Of a stretch of DNA of 64,000 bases, positions 31,481 to 44,109 are shown piece by piece. The notes under the pieces are model-generated. The model was not told where the DNA came from. It ran no database searches and was given only the letters and a program-made list of their open reading frames with translations. Origin of the DNA: Apoda limacodes (taxonomy: Eukaryota; Arthropoda; Insecta; Lepidoptera; Limacodidae); NCBI GenBank assembly GCA_946406115.1, contig OX291543.1, positions 498,501-562,500 of the forward strand, given 5' to 3'. The first letter of the stretch is position 1. The number at the start of each line of letters is the position of its first letter. Position numbers and translations under genes: made by a program.

Positions 31481-33002
31481 AAAATTGACAAGGCGTGTTT
31501 GCCTATACGTAAAAGAAATGAATTTATTTTTTAAAAATTGGTTTGTTACTTTTGAGATTTTTATAATTTTTTTATATGCTTAATTAGATGACTTATTTAT
31601 TTCAATTTAATATTTTTATTAATGTTATTGTTTTGATAATTAATTATTTACTTATTTTGAGTATGTTTAAAAATATAACATTAATTTTAATTTTTGTTCA
31701 TGCATAACTTAGCCACGGGTATGCTATTATTAATTCCTAATTAAAAAAAATGTATTGTTAGTTTTTAAGGACTTTGTTGTCATATCATCTGTATCATTAT
31801 CATTATTTTTGGCCCGGAGTAGCATGTTCGGTGTAACCTTCGGTAACCTAACACCCTTGTTGTGGCTTTGCACCACGACTACTCAACCCCCGCCAGTGCA
31901 TCATAAAACGACAACCGCGCTGGGTGCATTCACTATCATTTTTATCATATAAAAACTATTTTAGACAGTTAACAATTTATGTTTAAATTCAAATCATTTT
32001 ATTTATCACGATCTCGCACTCAACAATTTTGATTATTTAATTAGACTTAAATTATTTTATTATGTTATTATAATTATCTTGATTGTTAAATATTGATTAT
32101 TTTGAGTATAAATTTATGAATCATAAAGTTTGAAACAGGTATATAATATAAAATTAGTTAGGTACTTTAAATTTGTGTTTTCTAATCGAACAACTTTGAT
32201 CTATGCATATAATACATTATTAGTATTATTTTACAAAGCCAGTTTAAATATAGGTATCTATTAATTGTGAATAAAAACATATTTATATGTATGTCAGCAT
32301 AAAACATTTTAACATTAACAACTAAATTATTTAACATTAGTATACATACATAACTATTTTCAATGAATTGTATTTAAATTAATAATTTTCCACCTAAATG
32401 TTAAGTTAGGATATGCTGGGACTCTTCGTAGTATATAAGATCAATATGAACCCATATTCTGGCAAATAAAAATATTATCAGTATCAATAACACCCAAACA
32501 ATTTTACAGAGAACTCGCTGATAACTACAGACACCTACCCACAGGAGGAGAATTACCAGTAAGCTTAGATCTAAGTCCTGTATATATATTATCTTAAGTA
32601 TTTTTAACTAGTTTATTATTATATTCAAAATAGGTTTATATTTCTATTGAAAATACCTCTTAGCGCCCCTAAGGTATATAATCTCTATCATAATGATACC
32701 AGTATCTCATGATCCCAAAAATACTGATATCTATAGAACTGTAAAACCTAGTAGTAAAATATATATCGCAATGTAACGTGGACGGTTTAAATAAGTGCGA
32801 TAAATCGATTCATGACGGTTTATCTGTAACTATAATTTTAATTCTGAAAACCGTACTACTGACTACCGAAAGCGGGGTGTCCCAGGAGATTCCCTCTAGC
32901 CACAGCATTTGTAAATTACACTTGGCCCAAAAAAAAAACAGGAGCAAGCCAGCCGCAAGGGTCAAAAATCCGGGCTATGGTAGACAACACAGTGCGCTTA
33001 GT
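31481..33002. other. AT-rich stretch; possible 3' LTR of the env-bearing element
   Basis: No gene seen. 'agttaacaatttatg' at about 31971 resembles the AGTTA start of errantivirus LTRs, a TATA-like 'gtatataagatc' lies near 32432, and 'gcaaataaa' near 32462 could be a polyadenylation signal. These would fit a 3' LTR at about 31971-32500, but there is no partner LTR and no clear polypurine tract, so this is only a suggestion. The frame at 32778-33020 has no motif. Confidence 0.25.
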
Positions 33003-35240
33003 TCAGGTCTTGGGAGCTGAAAGAACTTCAGACGAAGAAGAAGGGAGAAACAATCCGCAATCGAATGGTATTGTACTCCAAGAATTGCTAACCTGATTCC
33101 TAACTGAATCTGGGTTGTCGACATTCTGAGAGATCAGAGGATCTTGTTGAAACTCCTCGGCGAGACCATCGAGGAGATCAGGAGAGTTGGATATCCATTT
33201 CCAAAGCTCATATCCACTGGCATGGAGGATTCCAATTAGCTCACCGCGGAGAATCAGTACCTCTTCAATCGTAGAGGCTCCCTTCAAGACAGCATGGTTA
33301 GGAATGAAGAAGCGTTCTTCCCTTGTCCAGTCAGGTCTAAAACAGACATATGGCCCAAAGCTTGGTACTCCTGCATGTACTTCAAAAATACTTCTATCGG
33401 AAGACAGGGTCGCTTCATACGCCTCTCCATAGGAATTACCCTTTTTCGGCTAGCATCCTGGAGTGGCCGAGGGCAGGTTCAAAAGGGGGCCTCACACTCT
33501 TCATCAGGCGCGTCAGATTATACTAGATGTTGGTTGATCCTCTTCTACTTCTCAAAAGCGCTGAAATGCATCAGCAAGGGACATACCGAGGAGCCAGACA
33601 GGGTCAGTCTGAAGAGGGGCACCAATTGAATTGGCAACTTAGTAACTTCCGGCTTAAGCATAACTTGGGCATGATCACCCAACATATTATCCATTGCCAT
33701 GGTTAAAATATTCCAACCAATAAGGGAATTATGGAGGGGAGAAATAACAATGGAAACCTGGCCTCCAAGCCTTGAGATCGTAAGGCTACCCATGCCATCG
33801 AATAGAATCCGCACCCGGAGACAACTGTCACTTTAGCTTCCTTACCAAAGAGGTCGAGACCAAGCAACCCTGAGAACCCGAATCGAGTATTGCTCGTACC
33901 ACCACAAAGGAGGCACAGGATGAGAAGGCTTGAACGTGTGCAGTGGGGAGCACAACTGTCACTGGTATCGAAGGAGGAGTCTGTACTTGCCACAGCTAGT
34001 CATCGATGTGATGGACTAGTGGGCGGTGAACCTAATTGTGGCAGTGGAAGATCCCACCGTGGTAATGGCTGCTTCATAAGCACTGAAGTAGGGGACCGAT
34101 AAGGGATAAGGAAAAGGGGTCTCGACCTATAAAGTTGAGGCGGATAATACCCAAACCTCCGGTACTTTGCAATCAGTTTGAGCAATGTTTCTCCGGATGA
34201 CCTCAGGGATTGCAAATCACCCTTGATTAATCTGCAAAAAAACTGGTGGTTACGATCGCCACAATCAGCACATGCAGCGATGCTTATAAATCACCGTTCG
34301 CTTACGTTCGAGGACCGATGACTTCAAAAAAGCAGGGCACAAAGCCAAAAAGTGGTTTGGCCTACGACAGTAAAAGGAGCTTCGCTGTGGTGATGTTTGT
34401 TTGGCCGCAGTCCAACTGACCCTCGAAATTGGAGGGCGGGGTGCAGGGGCGGTTGCCGTGGTGCTTTTGAAGTTCTGTGTAGATACGACTGTAGGAGAGC
34501 AGCGGGCAGGGGAATAGAAGATAGGTTTTCAGCCCTCCGGCATACATCTTCATGAAATTTCTTCATATTTGAGAAGGTGGGAAGAATGGTGGCAGATTTA
34601 CCGCCAAAAAAAAAACCAAAACGGCTCGTTAGTTCTGGTGTGAGACTGTAGAAGGCTAAATGGACAAGTAGAAAGGACCATACCTTGTCTACCTGAAGCT
34701 CTAATCCCTTAGTCCATTAACTGCAACCAATATAGGGTTAAGCAGCTCTCGCCGCAGATTTGCCACCTCAGAAATGTTAGGCATTTGCAATAAGGCGCTG
34801 ATGCAAGTATCAGCAATTTGCCTAATATTGTCATACCGTCTACACAATAAATCCCGAACGGTTTTATAACTGGCATCCGGAGACAAATGCCTAATTATTT
34901 CATATGACTCTTCAGCGGTATATCCCAGCAAATATGAGAACTTTTGAGAAGCGGTTAGATCAGACCGATTATGAACTAAACTATTGAACCTATTTATGAA
35001 CTTCCCACTCTGCTAAATCCCCATAAAATTTAGGCAGGTCCAAATTAGGCAAAGAAGAAGAAACCGCCTGAGTAGCCACCACAGAGTTTGCATATTCCTT
35101 CTTGGGGGCATCGGTCTTAGCCTCAGCCCGACGAATCTGTGCAACCCTGACCACAGTTGGGTCAGAAGGGTTCTCAGCATGGTCCAAATATGCTGTAAGC
35201 TTGGCCACATCTTACAACAAAGTATAAACAGTGAAAACAA
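33003..35240 (-). pseudogene. BEL/Pao retrotransposon G: gag, protease, partial RT (degenerate)
   Basis: Minus-strand pieces in BEL/Pao order. Gag at 34990-35240 (LTAYLDHAENPSDPTVVRV, LPKFYGDLAEWE) and 34701-34931 (LGYTAEESYEIIRHL, LRRELLNP); a Cys/His-containing stretch at about 34215-34290; protease at about 33860-33900 (RAILDSGSQGCLV); RT N-terminus at about 33330-33460 (ERRMKRP, MQEYQALGHMSVL); and a later RT segment at 33003-33287 (ELIGILHASGYELWKWISN, the BEL 'L...GF.L.KW.SN' block). Many shifts and stops; the central RT is deleted between the last two pieces. RNase H and integrase are missing. Different from BEL element F (37090-58480). Confidence 0.78.
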
Positions 35241-36110
35241 AACGCTATTGATTACAAAAGAAAACTAATTTTACGTAAAACCTACTCAAAAAATAGTGTT
35301 TTGTTTTTGTGTATGCCAATTCAAGTGAAGTTCATGTTGAAACAAATTTGAAATGTAGGTCGGTAGCCACGCTCTGCTATCAGAAAATGTTTTGCCAATG
35401 GTGGCAGGTTCAGTTTAACTACTTACCTCAAATAATTGTTGTGCGTACTTGAACCACGTCTGTCTGGAGCCCTAAATTACAATTTAAACTGAGAGAGGCC
35501 ATAAATATAGGGACAGGATCTAACTTAAAACAACAAATAAGAATATTTAATTTCTCTTGTATTGTGTGGTCGTCCGACAGTTTCCTGTTGTGGCACAACA
35601 CTTTTATTTTAATATTATTTGTTTTTATACAAACAAAAACACAAACACAGAGTATGGTTTTTACTTGAGAGTTTGATGCCCGACCATAGAGTACAACGCT
35701 TCTAGGGTAGCGGTCCGATTCTCCGTGCGTAAGGCAGTCGTTGGAATTCAGGCGCGGCGCTTGGCTTCACTTTGTGGTTCAATACTACTGGAAAACCGCG
35801 TTTAATTTAATTTAGGTACAAATTAAAAATAATTCATTATAGTAAGTTATTCTTATCAACTAGCAATAGCTTCAATTCAAAAATACTGGCTGGCATTATA
35901 GCGCTAGCAAAATTTTGCGCGTAAAAAAGGAAAAAGAACGGAAAAGCGCAAATTCTAAGGATGTTGAAGCGAAATAAATTTTATTGTTTTATACCCAATA
36001 AAATGAGTTTATCAAGCGATTCTGAAACGAATTTAACGCCTGATTTAATTTTAAAAGAGGCTCATATCTCGTCAAAAATGGGTGCCTTTCATTCCTTGGT
36101 TCACAATTTA
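35241..36110. other. No recognised feature
   Basis: AT-rich sequence upstream (minus sense) of BEL element G. It might hold that element's 5' leader and LTR, but I found no repeat pair or primer-binding motif to support it. There is no coding frame of note. Confidence 0.4.
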
Positions 36111-36119
36111 CCTACAAAG

Positions 36120-36510
36120 TAGGTTTATTACCTACTAAGAGGTTGAAACACTTAATTTTTTTTCTGCCACCAAAGGTCTATACACAAATTTTTGTTGTTT
36201 AAGTAACAAAAATAGCCAGATTCCCATACAAAGTTTCATCCCATATTTATTCCTATGGAATGAATTATTAAGTCAATTTAGTCAAAAGCTCGAATACCAA
36301 TTTTCATGAATTTAACTTAGAAAATAACGGATTTCTATACACACTTCATCCTCTTAGGAATCGAATTTTGCAAATCCGATCTTAAGCGACGCCTTTAATA
36401 TATAACAAACTCCTTTCCCAAATTTCAAAATTCTATCTTTAGCGGTTTGGACTGGGTTTTGACTAGTCAGTCAGTCAGGGCACTGCCTTTTGCCTTTTAT
36501 GTATAAGATA
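36120..36510 (+). repeat. Dispersed lepidopteran repeat ('agccagattcccatacaaag' type)
   Basis: The words aaaatagccagattcccata, 'cgaataccaattttcatga', 'aataacggatttctataca' and the final 'agtcagtcagtcagggc' + 'ttttgccttttatgtata' follow the order of a non-coding repeat I recognise from lepidopteran introns. There is no coding capacity. Family name unknown. Confidence 0.5.
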
Positions 36511-36879
36511 ATTAATTAAATATCATACACTGCTTTGCTTTTTCTTAATTAAGCAAAATAAACAATATATTCAACAATTTGTTACAGAATATATCTGATA
36601 TTCTGCTTAATTAAGTGCTTGATGTTTTCTATTTGGTAGATTTATTTTTGAAGTTCTTTGCTTTGTAAAAAAAATGCACAAACTAAAAAAAATCTACCGC
36701 CTGGAAACAACAATTACTTAGACTAGCACATTTAAATCATATGTATAAATTTGCTGTAATATATACATAAGAAGGAGACTGCGAATTAGCACGATAAAGA
36801 ATTGATGATGAAGGTTTGAAGCTACTTTAGCTTAACAAACTTTAAAGTATATTGAATTATAATAATATATAAATTTTTT

Positions 36880-37085
36880 GGTATGCGCGGACGTTCTGCT
36901 CCGACGCATAGGTGCTGGGATGCGCGTGGCCGTCCTGCGCCAACATGCGAACATTAAGGTACGCGCGGACGTCTTGCTCCGACGCGAAAGCATGGCGCGC
37001 ACGGCAGACTCGTGCCGGCGCGCTGACATAGTGACTCGCACGGCGAACGTCCTGCTTCGTCGCGCAGTCTTCAATATTGGCACGG
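36880..37085 (+). repeat. GC-rich 39-bp minisatellite, about 5 units
   Basis: The core acgttctgctccgacgc recurs at 36891, 36930, 36969 and 37047 (plus a weaker unit near 37008), a steady 39-bp step. Since 39 is 13 codons, long frames read through on both strands (72 plus, 83 minus codons; the plus frame repeats ADVLLRR). It is far more GC-rich than its surroundings and abuts the end of BEL element F. Confidence 0.8.
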
Positions 37086-37089
37086 CAGG

Positions 37090-38690
37090 CGTCTAGGGAT
37101 ATCAGGCACTACATTTAAGGGCAAACTAATACTAACAAAATTATCAGATTCAATTTGATGACATTTTTCTTTCGAAGAACATTCACACATTTGTTCATTT
37201 GGCTCTAAAGGCCAATGTTCTTCGGAAGCGAATAAAAAATGTGGCCCAAAAAGCCATGTTTTTACCTCTTACGTCACGAGTAGCGCTGTCAGCTATATTT
37301 AAATAAGTCGGAAACCAACGCCATTCATAGCATTCAGTCAGTTCAGCAATTTCACCTACACGATGGGCCACGAAAGACTTAAACTACAAGCATCAGTTTT
37401 TATCCAAGATAAGGCTGTACGCGAATCACACCAAAAAAAACGTTTAAGAGGTTTATTTCGGTGTTCTTCGCATATCGTCTTCGGCAAACTTGTACCTAAT
37501 AACGCAGCTTGAAGCTCTAGGCGTGGTATAGTTACTGGTTTTAGAGGGGTAACGCGAGTTTTACTTGCTATAAGAGACACATTTGTACTTCCATCAATGT
37601 GGGTAAATCGCCAGTATGCAACGCAGGCATATGCCAAATTGCTTGCATCACTAAACACATGAAGTTGTCTATCTATAGGATCAGAAAACCTCATATGCCA
37701 GCGAGGGACACTCACGGTTTGTAAAAGTTGTACATCTCTATACAGCTCCAGTGACTACTCTCCGTAATAGGCAATTCAAAATCCCAGTCCTGGAACAATC
37801 GCCAAGTTCCTTGAAGAAGAATTTTGCCCCTTGTTACTAATGGTCCAAAGAGCCTTAATGGATCATATAATTTCATTAAATCCCTGAGAACTTGATGCTT
37901 AGTCATTTTTGTAGGGGTTTGCATGTCAATTTTAAAATAAAATGTATCCATTCGCGGGTTCCAAATGATACCGAGAACTCTGGCACAACTTTTATCAAAG
38001 TCAAGATTGACGTCGCTTAAGACATCACTAAGAAGTTCGTTAGGAACCAATCTTAAAGCCTCTGGATGATTTGAAACCCAAGATCTCATTTCAAAACCGC
38101 ATTTAGCATGAACTGTGATTATATCGGCGGCGAGTTGCGCAGCTTCATCGACGTTATCCACGTTGCAATATAATCGTCCATGTAGTGGTCTTCGATGATA
38201 GCCCTAGCGGCTGTAGGAAACTCGTCTTTGTATTCTTAACATAAATCGCCGATCAGGTGATGGTCCTGACGGTATCGTCAAAGAATACCGGATGCCACAA
38301 ATACCGCTGACAGTCACGATCTGCGCAGATTTTCACTTGAGGAAACATTTCGCGAATAACACCTGTCAGTGCTTTGTGACCCCCTCTAAATCTCATCAGT
38401 AAACCTAACAACGATTGCAACCAATCGGGGCCTGGAAGTAACATTCAATTAAGGCTTATCCCCTGTGACTTGGCTGCTGCGTCATGAACAATTCGTAACT
38501 TATTTGGTTTATTTGGGTTTTTAATTTCAAAATGGGTAAGATACCAACGCCGCAAATGACTAGATAGTGCTGCGTGAGTATCTTCACACTCTTCCGCGTA
38601 ACCTTTATCAACATAAGCTTCAATATTTGACTTATAATCGATTAAGTAAGCGCACGATTTTTTGAAATATTTATTAATCCATGTAGACGA
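37090..38690 (-). pseudogene. BEL/Pao element F, RT and RNase H part (3' piece)
   Basis: Minus-strand, broken into several frames. From 38690 down: WINKYFKKSCAYLIDYKSN, EAYVDKGYAEECED, THFEIKNPNKPNKLRIVHDA (BEL RT N-terminus), LLPGPDWLQSLLGLLMRF, IREMFPQVKI, a gap where the RT catalytic core should be, FEMRSWVSNHPEAL and RVLGIIWNPRMDTFYF at 37712-38161, RNase H with LHVFSDASNLAYACVAYW and IPRLELQAALLG at 37356-37715, then VAHRVGEIAELTECYEWRW and YLNIADSATRDVR to about 37250, and PLEPNEQM at about 37190. Integrase is missing; the piece ends at the 39-bp minisatellite. Its upstream part lies at 55384 and above, separated by the gypsy element. Confidence 0.88.
38687..38690 (+). repeat. Target-site duplication ACGA (left) of the gypsy element; right copy 55384-55387
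   Basis: ACGA directly precedes TGTGAAG (38691) and directly follows CGCTACA (55383). Removing 38691-55387 rejoins the BEL reading (FNQALVR on one side, WINKYFKK on the other), which supports the junctions. Confidence 0.85.
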
Positions 38691-39517
38691 TGTGAAGACT
38701 CAATTCCCCAGGGGAAGATAAATGAAAAATAGGTGTAGTTCGTAAATACAATTTTATTATAGTTCCTTATACGATCACTATACAAAATTAATCAATTTTA
38801 AACCCTTTTATGCCATACACAATTTAACTTCTTCGTTTCGGAAATTATTCATTTTGCCGTCTTTTCTTATTTTGAAGACCGTATTACACTTTTTCCCCGG
38901 TCGACTCTATTAACGCCAAAGTTGGCAAATCGTGGTTCGACGTGATGAATCCTATGGTTTACGACAATCTATGTCAACTTCATATATTCCCGAATTTTCA
39001 GGATACGGAAAAGGGAATTCGATAAAGGCAAAAAGGCCCAATTCACAAAAATTCAAGATCTTCGTAGACCTTACTAATAAAACACAAAAAAAATGGTACC
39101 TTCTGTGTGATTTATGGGGTAACTCACAAACCGTCGACAGATAATCCAGATAATCAAACCTCCTTATGTGTTTTCCTTTTCATCAAATCTATTCCCAAGC
39201 ACAGGTTCTTATATATGGTCCACGCCGATAAAGTTGCACCAGGTAAAATAATAAATTATCTGTTTCTATATAAAATTTCAAATTTATATTTTTTATATCT
39301 TTCTTTGAGCAAATCTCAACCAGACTGACTTTGAATAATTTTCCATCTGTCATCTTTTTAAAAATCAGATTTAAAAGACTGTTGACGTAAATGAGTATGG
39401 CATTCCATGCCTGTATGGATATAGAATTTTTACAATGATTTTGACATAACACGCAAAAGGGTAATTTAAAGCTAATTACACACTACATATACAAAATAAA
39501 ATACTTCACTCGCTACA
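38691..39517 (-). repeat. 3' LTR of gypsy element C, 827 bp
   Basis: On the plus strand it starts TGTGAAGACTC and ends CGCTACA. The polypurine tract (plus strand ttcctccttcctcg, 39518-39531) abuts it. The reading frames inside (39107-39452) recur in the other LTR copies and are not genes. TATA-like (accatatataag) and AATAAA-like words are present in the minus-strand sense. Confidence 0.9.
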
Positions 39518-39531
39518 TTCCTCCTTCCTCG
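39518..39531 (-). promoter_or_regulatory. Polypurine tract of gypsy element C
   Basis: Minus strand cgaggaaggaggaa directly before the LTR start TGTAGCG. It would prime plus-strand DNA synthesis. The same tract stands before the truncated LTR of the inverted block at 53814-53827. Confidence 0.8.
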
Positions 39532-41120
39532 TAAAAATTCGGTAAGACGAATTTTCCGGGCTGTTAGTTTAATAATTTAAAAAACAGAACCGATCCCTAA
39601 AACTTACATCACGTACGCATCTAATATTCTAACCTCATCACTCATACTAACCCAACCTAACACGCTTACCTCATATAATTCCTTTACATTCATCCACACA
39701 CAAAGGGCATAACCGCTAAGGAACCCCATGACCGATCTGTAAGGGACTTGATGTTAATTGTTGTATCTTGGCCAAATGCCTTATTACAACTAGGACTACG
39801 ATATAAGGCTTATTTAATGAGTTATCCCACCGCTCAAATTCCTCGACAAGGGCTTTTTTAAGGAGTTGTCAATCCGCTCCATATTTTAGACATAAGCTTA
39901 TTTAATGAGTTGTCATACTGCTCAAGCTAAAACCCCGCTGTATTAAAATCCTTTAATTATGAGATAAATATTAAAGAGACTGTCTTAAATTGCAAGTTTG
40001 AAAGTAGCTAGAAAGTAAAACGAGTAAGAAATTAGATAATTAATAAAGAAAAATTCAGTAAAATAAATTAATTATTTTTATATAATAAGCTACAATAGCT
40101 TTTAGAATTAATAATGAGCCAAAGATGTCGTGCTCTTTGGTCTCCATTTAATAACGCAAAAGTCGTATAACCGACCCAAGGAAGGAGTACTACTAAAGAA
40201 ACTATGTAAAGAAAATTACAATAAATAATGTCGCAGACATCAACAATGAAATTTGTCGTTGTTATAGTAATATTGAGAAAAAATATAAAATAACGTTAAA
40301 TTAAGTTTCAATTACGTGTCAAATAGACAAGAAAAATATACAATATAGAAATTACATCTCTTGACGTGAGAGAACAAATAGCTTTTTTGAGAATCAGTTA
40401 AAATATTTAAATAAAGAATGCGTCCAATCGACTTTAATGAAAATTATAATTCGTAGTTAAATATAAATACAAATCAAAGCATCTCTTGCATGCCAATCAA
40501 AAGAAAATAAAATTATTTTTCCTCTAAAGGAAATAAAAGATAAAAAAAAACAACAAAATATTAATAAAGGCCTAAACGTTATTTTTATAATAACGACGGT
40601 GTCGTTCAAATGACTTTTTGAATTTTGAAGAAGGTAAAAGAGGAATATAAATTAAATTAGGTCTAAATGTTATTTTTATAATAACGACGGTGTCGTACAA
40701 ATGACTTTTTGAATTTTGAAGAAGGTAAAAGAGGAATATAAATTAAATTAGGTCTAAATGTTATTTTTATAATAACGACGGTGTCGTTCAAATGACTTTT
40801 TGAATTTTGAAGATGGTAAAAGAGGAATATAAATTAAATTACGTCTAAATGTTATTTTTATAATAACGACGGTGTCGTTCAAATGACTTTTTGAATTTTG
40901 AAGATGGTAAAAAAAACAACATATCGTGATTAGTAATTTAAAAAACACATCACTAACTCTTAAGTTAGTTGCAAAACAATTAGGAAAGCATATATTAGCT
41001 TCATAAACAATAATATATAAAGCAAATGCTTTAAAAACTAATTTCTTTGGTCCATTACATAAGTACCTAGTTAATTATAATTAAATTGCACAAAATGTAC
41101 CCTCAATTTAAGAGGTATCT
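39532..41120 (-). other. Non-coding region between pol and the polypurine tract of gypsy element C
   Basis: AT-rich, no env or other coding frame. Contains the 91-bp repeats (40572-40915). An inverted copy of the whole region lies at 52320-53813, so it is a constant part of the element, not a chance insertion. Confidence 0.75.
40572..40915. repeat. 91-bp tandem repeat in gypsy element C, about 3.8 copies
   Basis: Units start ctaaa(c/t)gttatttttata at 40572, 40663, 40754 and 40845. Each contains the perfect small hairpin aacgacggtgtcgtt. The inverted copy of the element at 52517-52775 has only about three units, so the copy number changes quickly. The 64-codon frame across it is an artefact. 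Confidence 0.9.
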
Positions 41121-42208
41121 TCAACATTTAAAATCTTTAATATGGTAAATACCCACATTTTTATCATTTAAGTCCACCAGTTCGTATACTAACGGCGAAA
41201 CTTTACGTATAACGCGACATTTTACGAATTTCGGAGCTAATTTAGTGCTAAAATAAGCACCAGCATAACTTAAAACGTGATTGCGTCTCCATACATAATC
41301 ATTAACGTTAAACTCTTTAAAAGTACGACGCAGATTATAATGTTCCGCGTTCTTCTGATGTGCCTTATATAAAGCTAATTCAACCTTGTTAAATATATTA
41401 GCAAGAAACCCGGTATGCTCAGCATAAATATCCCTGTGCATAAATACCAAATTGTCGAAGTCCTCGTACTTCGCGAAAATATTACCATCGGTCACTAATT
41501 CACGGCCGAAAACTAAAAACGCTGGTGAATAGCCACTCGTATGATTACAAGACGAATTAATAGCCATTTGTACTTCTGGAATAAATTTGTCCCAAGTTCG
41601 GTGGTCTTCGCCTACTAAGGCTGCAATAGCCGTAATAATAGTTTTATTATAACGTTCCACAGTATTTACTTGTGGACAGTAACGTGGAGTGTAAAATACT
41701 TTTGGAATGTTATATTTTTCCCAAAGATTTTTACAATCGTGACTGGTAAATTGTGAACCATTGTCCAAAATTATTGTTTGGGGTACTCCGTAAACCAAGA
41801 AAACATCGTTTTCCAAGGTTTTTAATACATTAGCCGCTGTGGCTTTCTTTAAAGGAAAAATTAAACAGTATTTACTGAAACAGCATGTGACAACCAAGAT
41901 GTTTTGATTCCTATCCCTTGTCATTGGTAGAGGACCAACTAAGTCAATGGAGATACATTAAAAAGACGTGAACAAATTTTAGGTTTTCCCATGACACCAA
42001 ATGGGGAATGGTTTTGATGCTTGTAAGCCAAGCATGTAGAACAATCAGCTATGTAGTTAGATATCTGGCGGAACATTCCTGGCCAATAAAAATCTTTTGA
42101 TATCTTTTTAAAGGTCTTAAAAGCACCAAAATGTGAGTTTGACGGCGCCGTATGTTTAGCCGCAATAATATTAAGCCTATCGTTAGGATTCGGAACCTCC
42201 TTCCACAT
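41121..42208 (-). pseudogene. Gypsy element C integrase
   Basis: Minus strand. Zinc-binding part at 41939-42208 (AAKHTAPSNSHFGAFKT, FYWPGMFRQ, DCSTCLAYKHQN), a frameshift near 41950, then the core at 41121-41924: VGPLPMTRDRNQNI, TIILDNGSQFTSHD (second catalytic D) and CPQVNTVERYNKT (catalytic E). It ends with the C-terminal LAPKFVKCRVIRKVSPLVYELVD chromatin/DNA-binding-like tail and a stop at 41121. The IDLVGP block that holds the first D is split by the shift. An inverted copy of the last 15 codons is at 52276-52318. Confidence 0.87.
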
Positions 42209-43122
42209 GTAATCACTATCAGGTTCCGTTTCAACTTTTTAATTAATTTCCCGTCCTTAATACAGAAATCTAAACAATCTGATGAATTATTTAAGCAATT
42301 GGTACGCTTTTGTTCGTACCAAATCATACTCCGATCAGTATCAATTGGTTCTACGTATTTATGGGAAACATCATCTACGTCAGTCTGTACGTCAGTTGAT
42401 GTGTCCTCTATTAAAGGGGTAGACCGAGATAAAATATCAGGAACAACATTATCCTTTCCTATTTTATGTTTTAAAATAAAATTAAAGCAAGACAACCGAA
42501 TGATCCATTTGGCTAACCTACCCGTTGGATTAGATAATTTTAAAAACCATTTCAATGCAGCATGGTCAGTAAAAATAATAAATTGTTTCCCGTTGTCAAG
42601 AAAACAACGCCAATGCTCTAATGCTAGAATAACCGCTAGCGTTTCTCGCTCCGTGGCCGAGTAATTCCGTTGTTGTTTAGATAAAGACTTACTCATGTAT
42701 GCCACAACAACCTCATTGCCGTCTACCTCCTGAGTAAGCATTGCACCTATGCCAAAACCAGATGCATCACAATGTACACTAAATAGTAGATCATAATTGG
42801 GACAAGCTAAAATAGGTGTATTTACAAAATGATTTTTAAAAGTATTAAATGCGTTATCCGCTTCTTTCGTCCATTTAAATCTTGGCGTATTTTTACCCGC
42901 AGACGTTAATGAATTAAGAGGACCAGCTACAGTACTAAAATTGGGTATAAAACGCCTGTAGTAACTAGCTGTTCCTAAAAAACGACGAACCTCCTTACGC
43001 GATTTAGGAGTAGGAATTTCAAGAATGGCTTTCACCTTATCTGGGTCTGTGCGTAGACCACGTTCGTCCACAATGTAACCTAGATATTTTAGCTCATTTT
43101 TAAAAAAACTTACACTTCTCAA
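42049..43122 (-). pseudogene. Gypsy element C RT connection and RNase H
   Basis: Minus strand: SFFKNELKYLGYIVDERGL, FLGTASYYRRFIPNFS, RNase H with FSVHCDASGFGIGAML, TERETLAVILALEHW and IIFTDHAALKWFL, then the tether to integrase (RLSCFNFILKHKIGKDN). It joins the RT palm upstream by a one-base shift in a poly-T run near 43110 and joins the integrase by another shift near 42205. Confidence 0.88.
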
Positions 43123-44109
43123 AATTAATAGTTAAACGAGCCTTTGTGAGTTTTTCAAGTACTCGATTTAAAAGGGATATGTGTTCTTCGAAACTCTCGC
43201 TAATAATGATAATATCATCTAAATAACAGAATACTTTGTTGTTTAAATTGGGAGAAAACAAGGAATCCATCAATCTCTGTTGCGTAGCAGGACTATTTGA
43301 TAACCCGAAGGGTAATCGTTTAAATTGGAAGCTGCCACGTGTCGGAACGTAAAACGCAGTTTTGTTTCTGTCATCTACGTGTAAAGGAATCTGCCAAAAT
43401 GCTTTTGCAATATCAATACTGCTTAAATATTTCGCATTAGACAAATTATCTAAGATTTCATTAATAAAAGGTAAATTATACGCGTCTTTCCTAGTAATTG
43501 AATTTAATTTCCTACTATCCAAACAAAATCTCCATTCGCCATTCTTCTTAGGCGTAACTAAGACTGGAGATAACCATGGGCTCTCGCATGGTTCAATAAT
43601 GTCCCACTTTATCATTTTATCTACTTCTTCACTAAGTACCCGTTGTCTTTCCGGAGACAGCCTATAATTTCGTTGTTTAATTGGTACGTGATCACCAGTA
43701 TCTATTCTATGTGTAACTAGATTAGTTTCACCAATAATGCCAGTTTCCTCAAACGAAATAGCTTTAAAATTACTAATAACTCTGTCCGCCGTCTCCTTTT
43801 GAAGAGGGGAAAGGTTATTATAAAACTGAATCTTGTTTTCCACTTTAGAAAGTTCAGAAATATTAGATTTTTTAATTTCGTTCTTAACTTGAAAAAGATT
43901 AGGTGCCAAATTAAAAGATTTCCAAAAATCTATCCCTAAAATTATTGAAGGGAACAAATCTGGGAAAACAAATGTTTTAATTATATTACATTGTTTATTA
44001 AATACCATTGGCAATAAAAAATAGCCAATAGCTTGGTGTACTGCTTTACCAGCAGTCGAAACTTTTATATTCTCATCCCTTAAAAGTGAAAAACCTAGCT
44101 TTTGTATGG
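43100..44109 (-). pseudogene. Gypsy element C protease remnant and reverse transcriptase palm
   Basis: Minus strand. The frame opens with protease-like sequence (LAIQKLGF, then FPSIILGIDFWKSFNL as the flap/GxDF block); the D(S/T)G active site cannot be recognised upstream, so the protease is probably lost. RT follows with RLSPERQRVLSEEVDKM, ESPWLSPVLVTPKKNGEWR, CLDSRKLNSIT, SSIDIAKAFWQIPL (motif A), FGLSNSPATQQRLMDS (motif B) and motif C FCYLDDIIIIS. The frame ends in the poly-T shift at about 43100. Confidence 0.88.

Noticed and set aside
36832..37096. Arg-rich frames on both strands
   Set aside because: They follow the 39-bp minisatellite; no start context or domain.
39107..39452. Frames in the gypsy LTR (also near 51773-51895, 53893-54413 and 54725-55196)
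   Set aside because: The same non-coding LTR sequence recurs four times; the frames have no domain and are on both strands.
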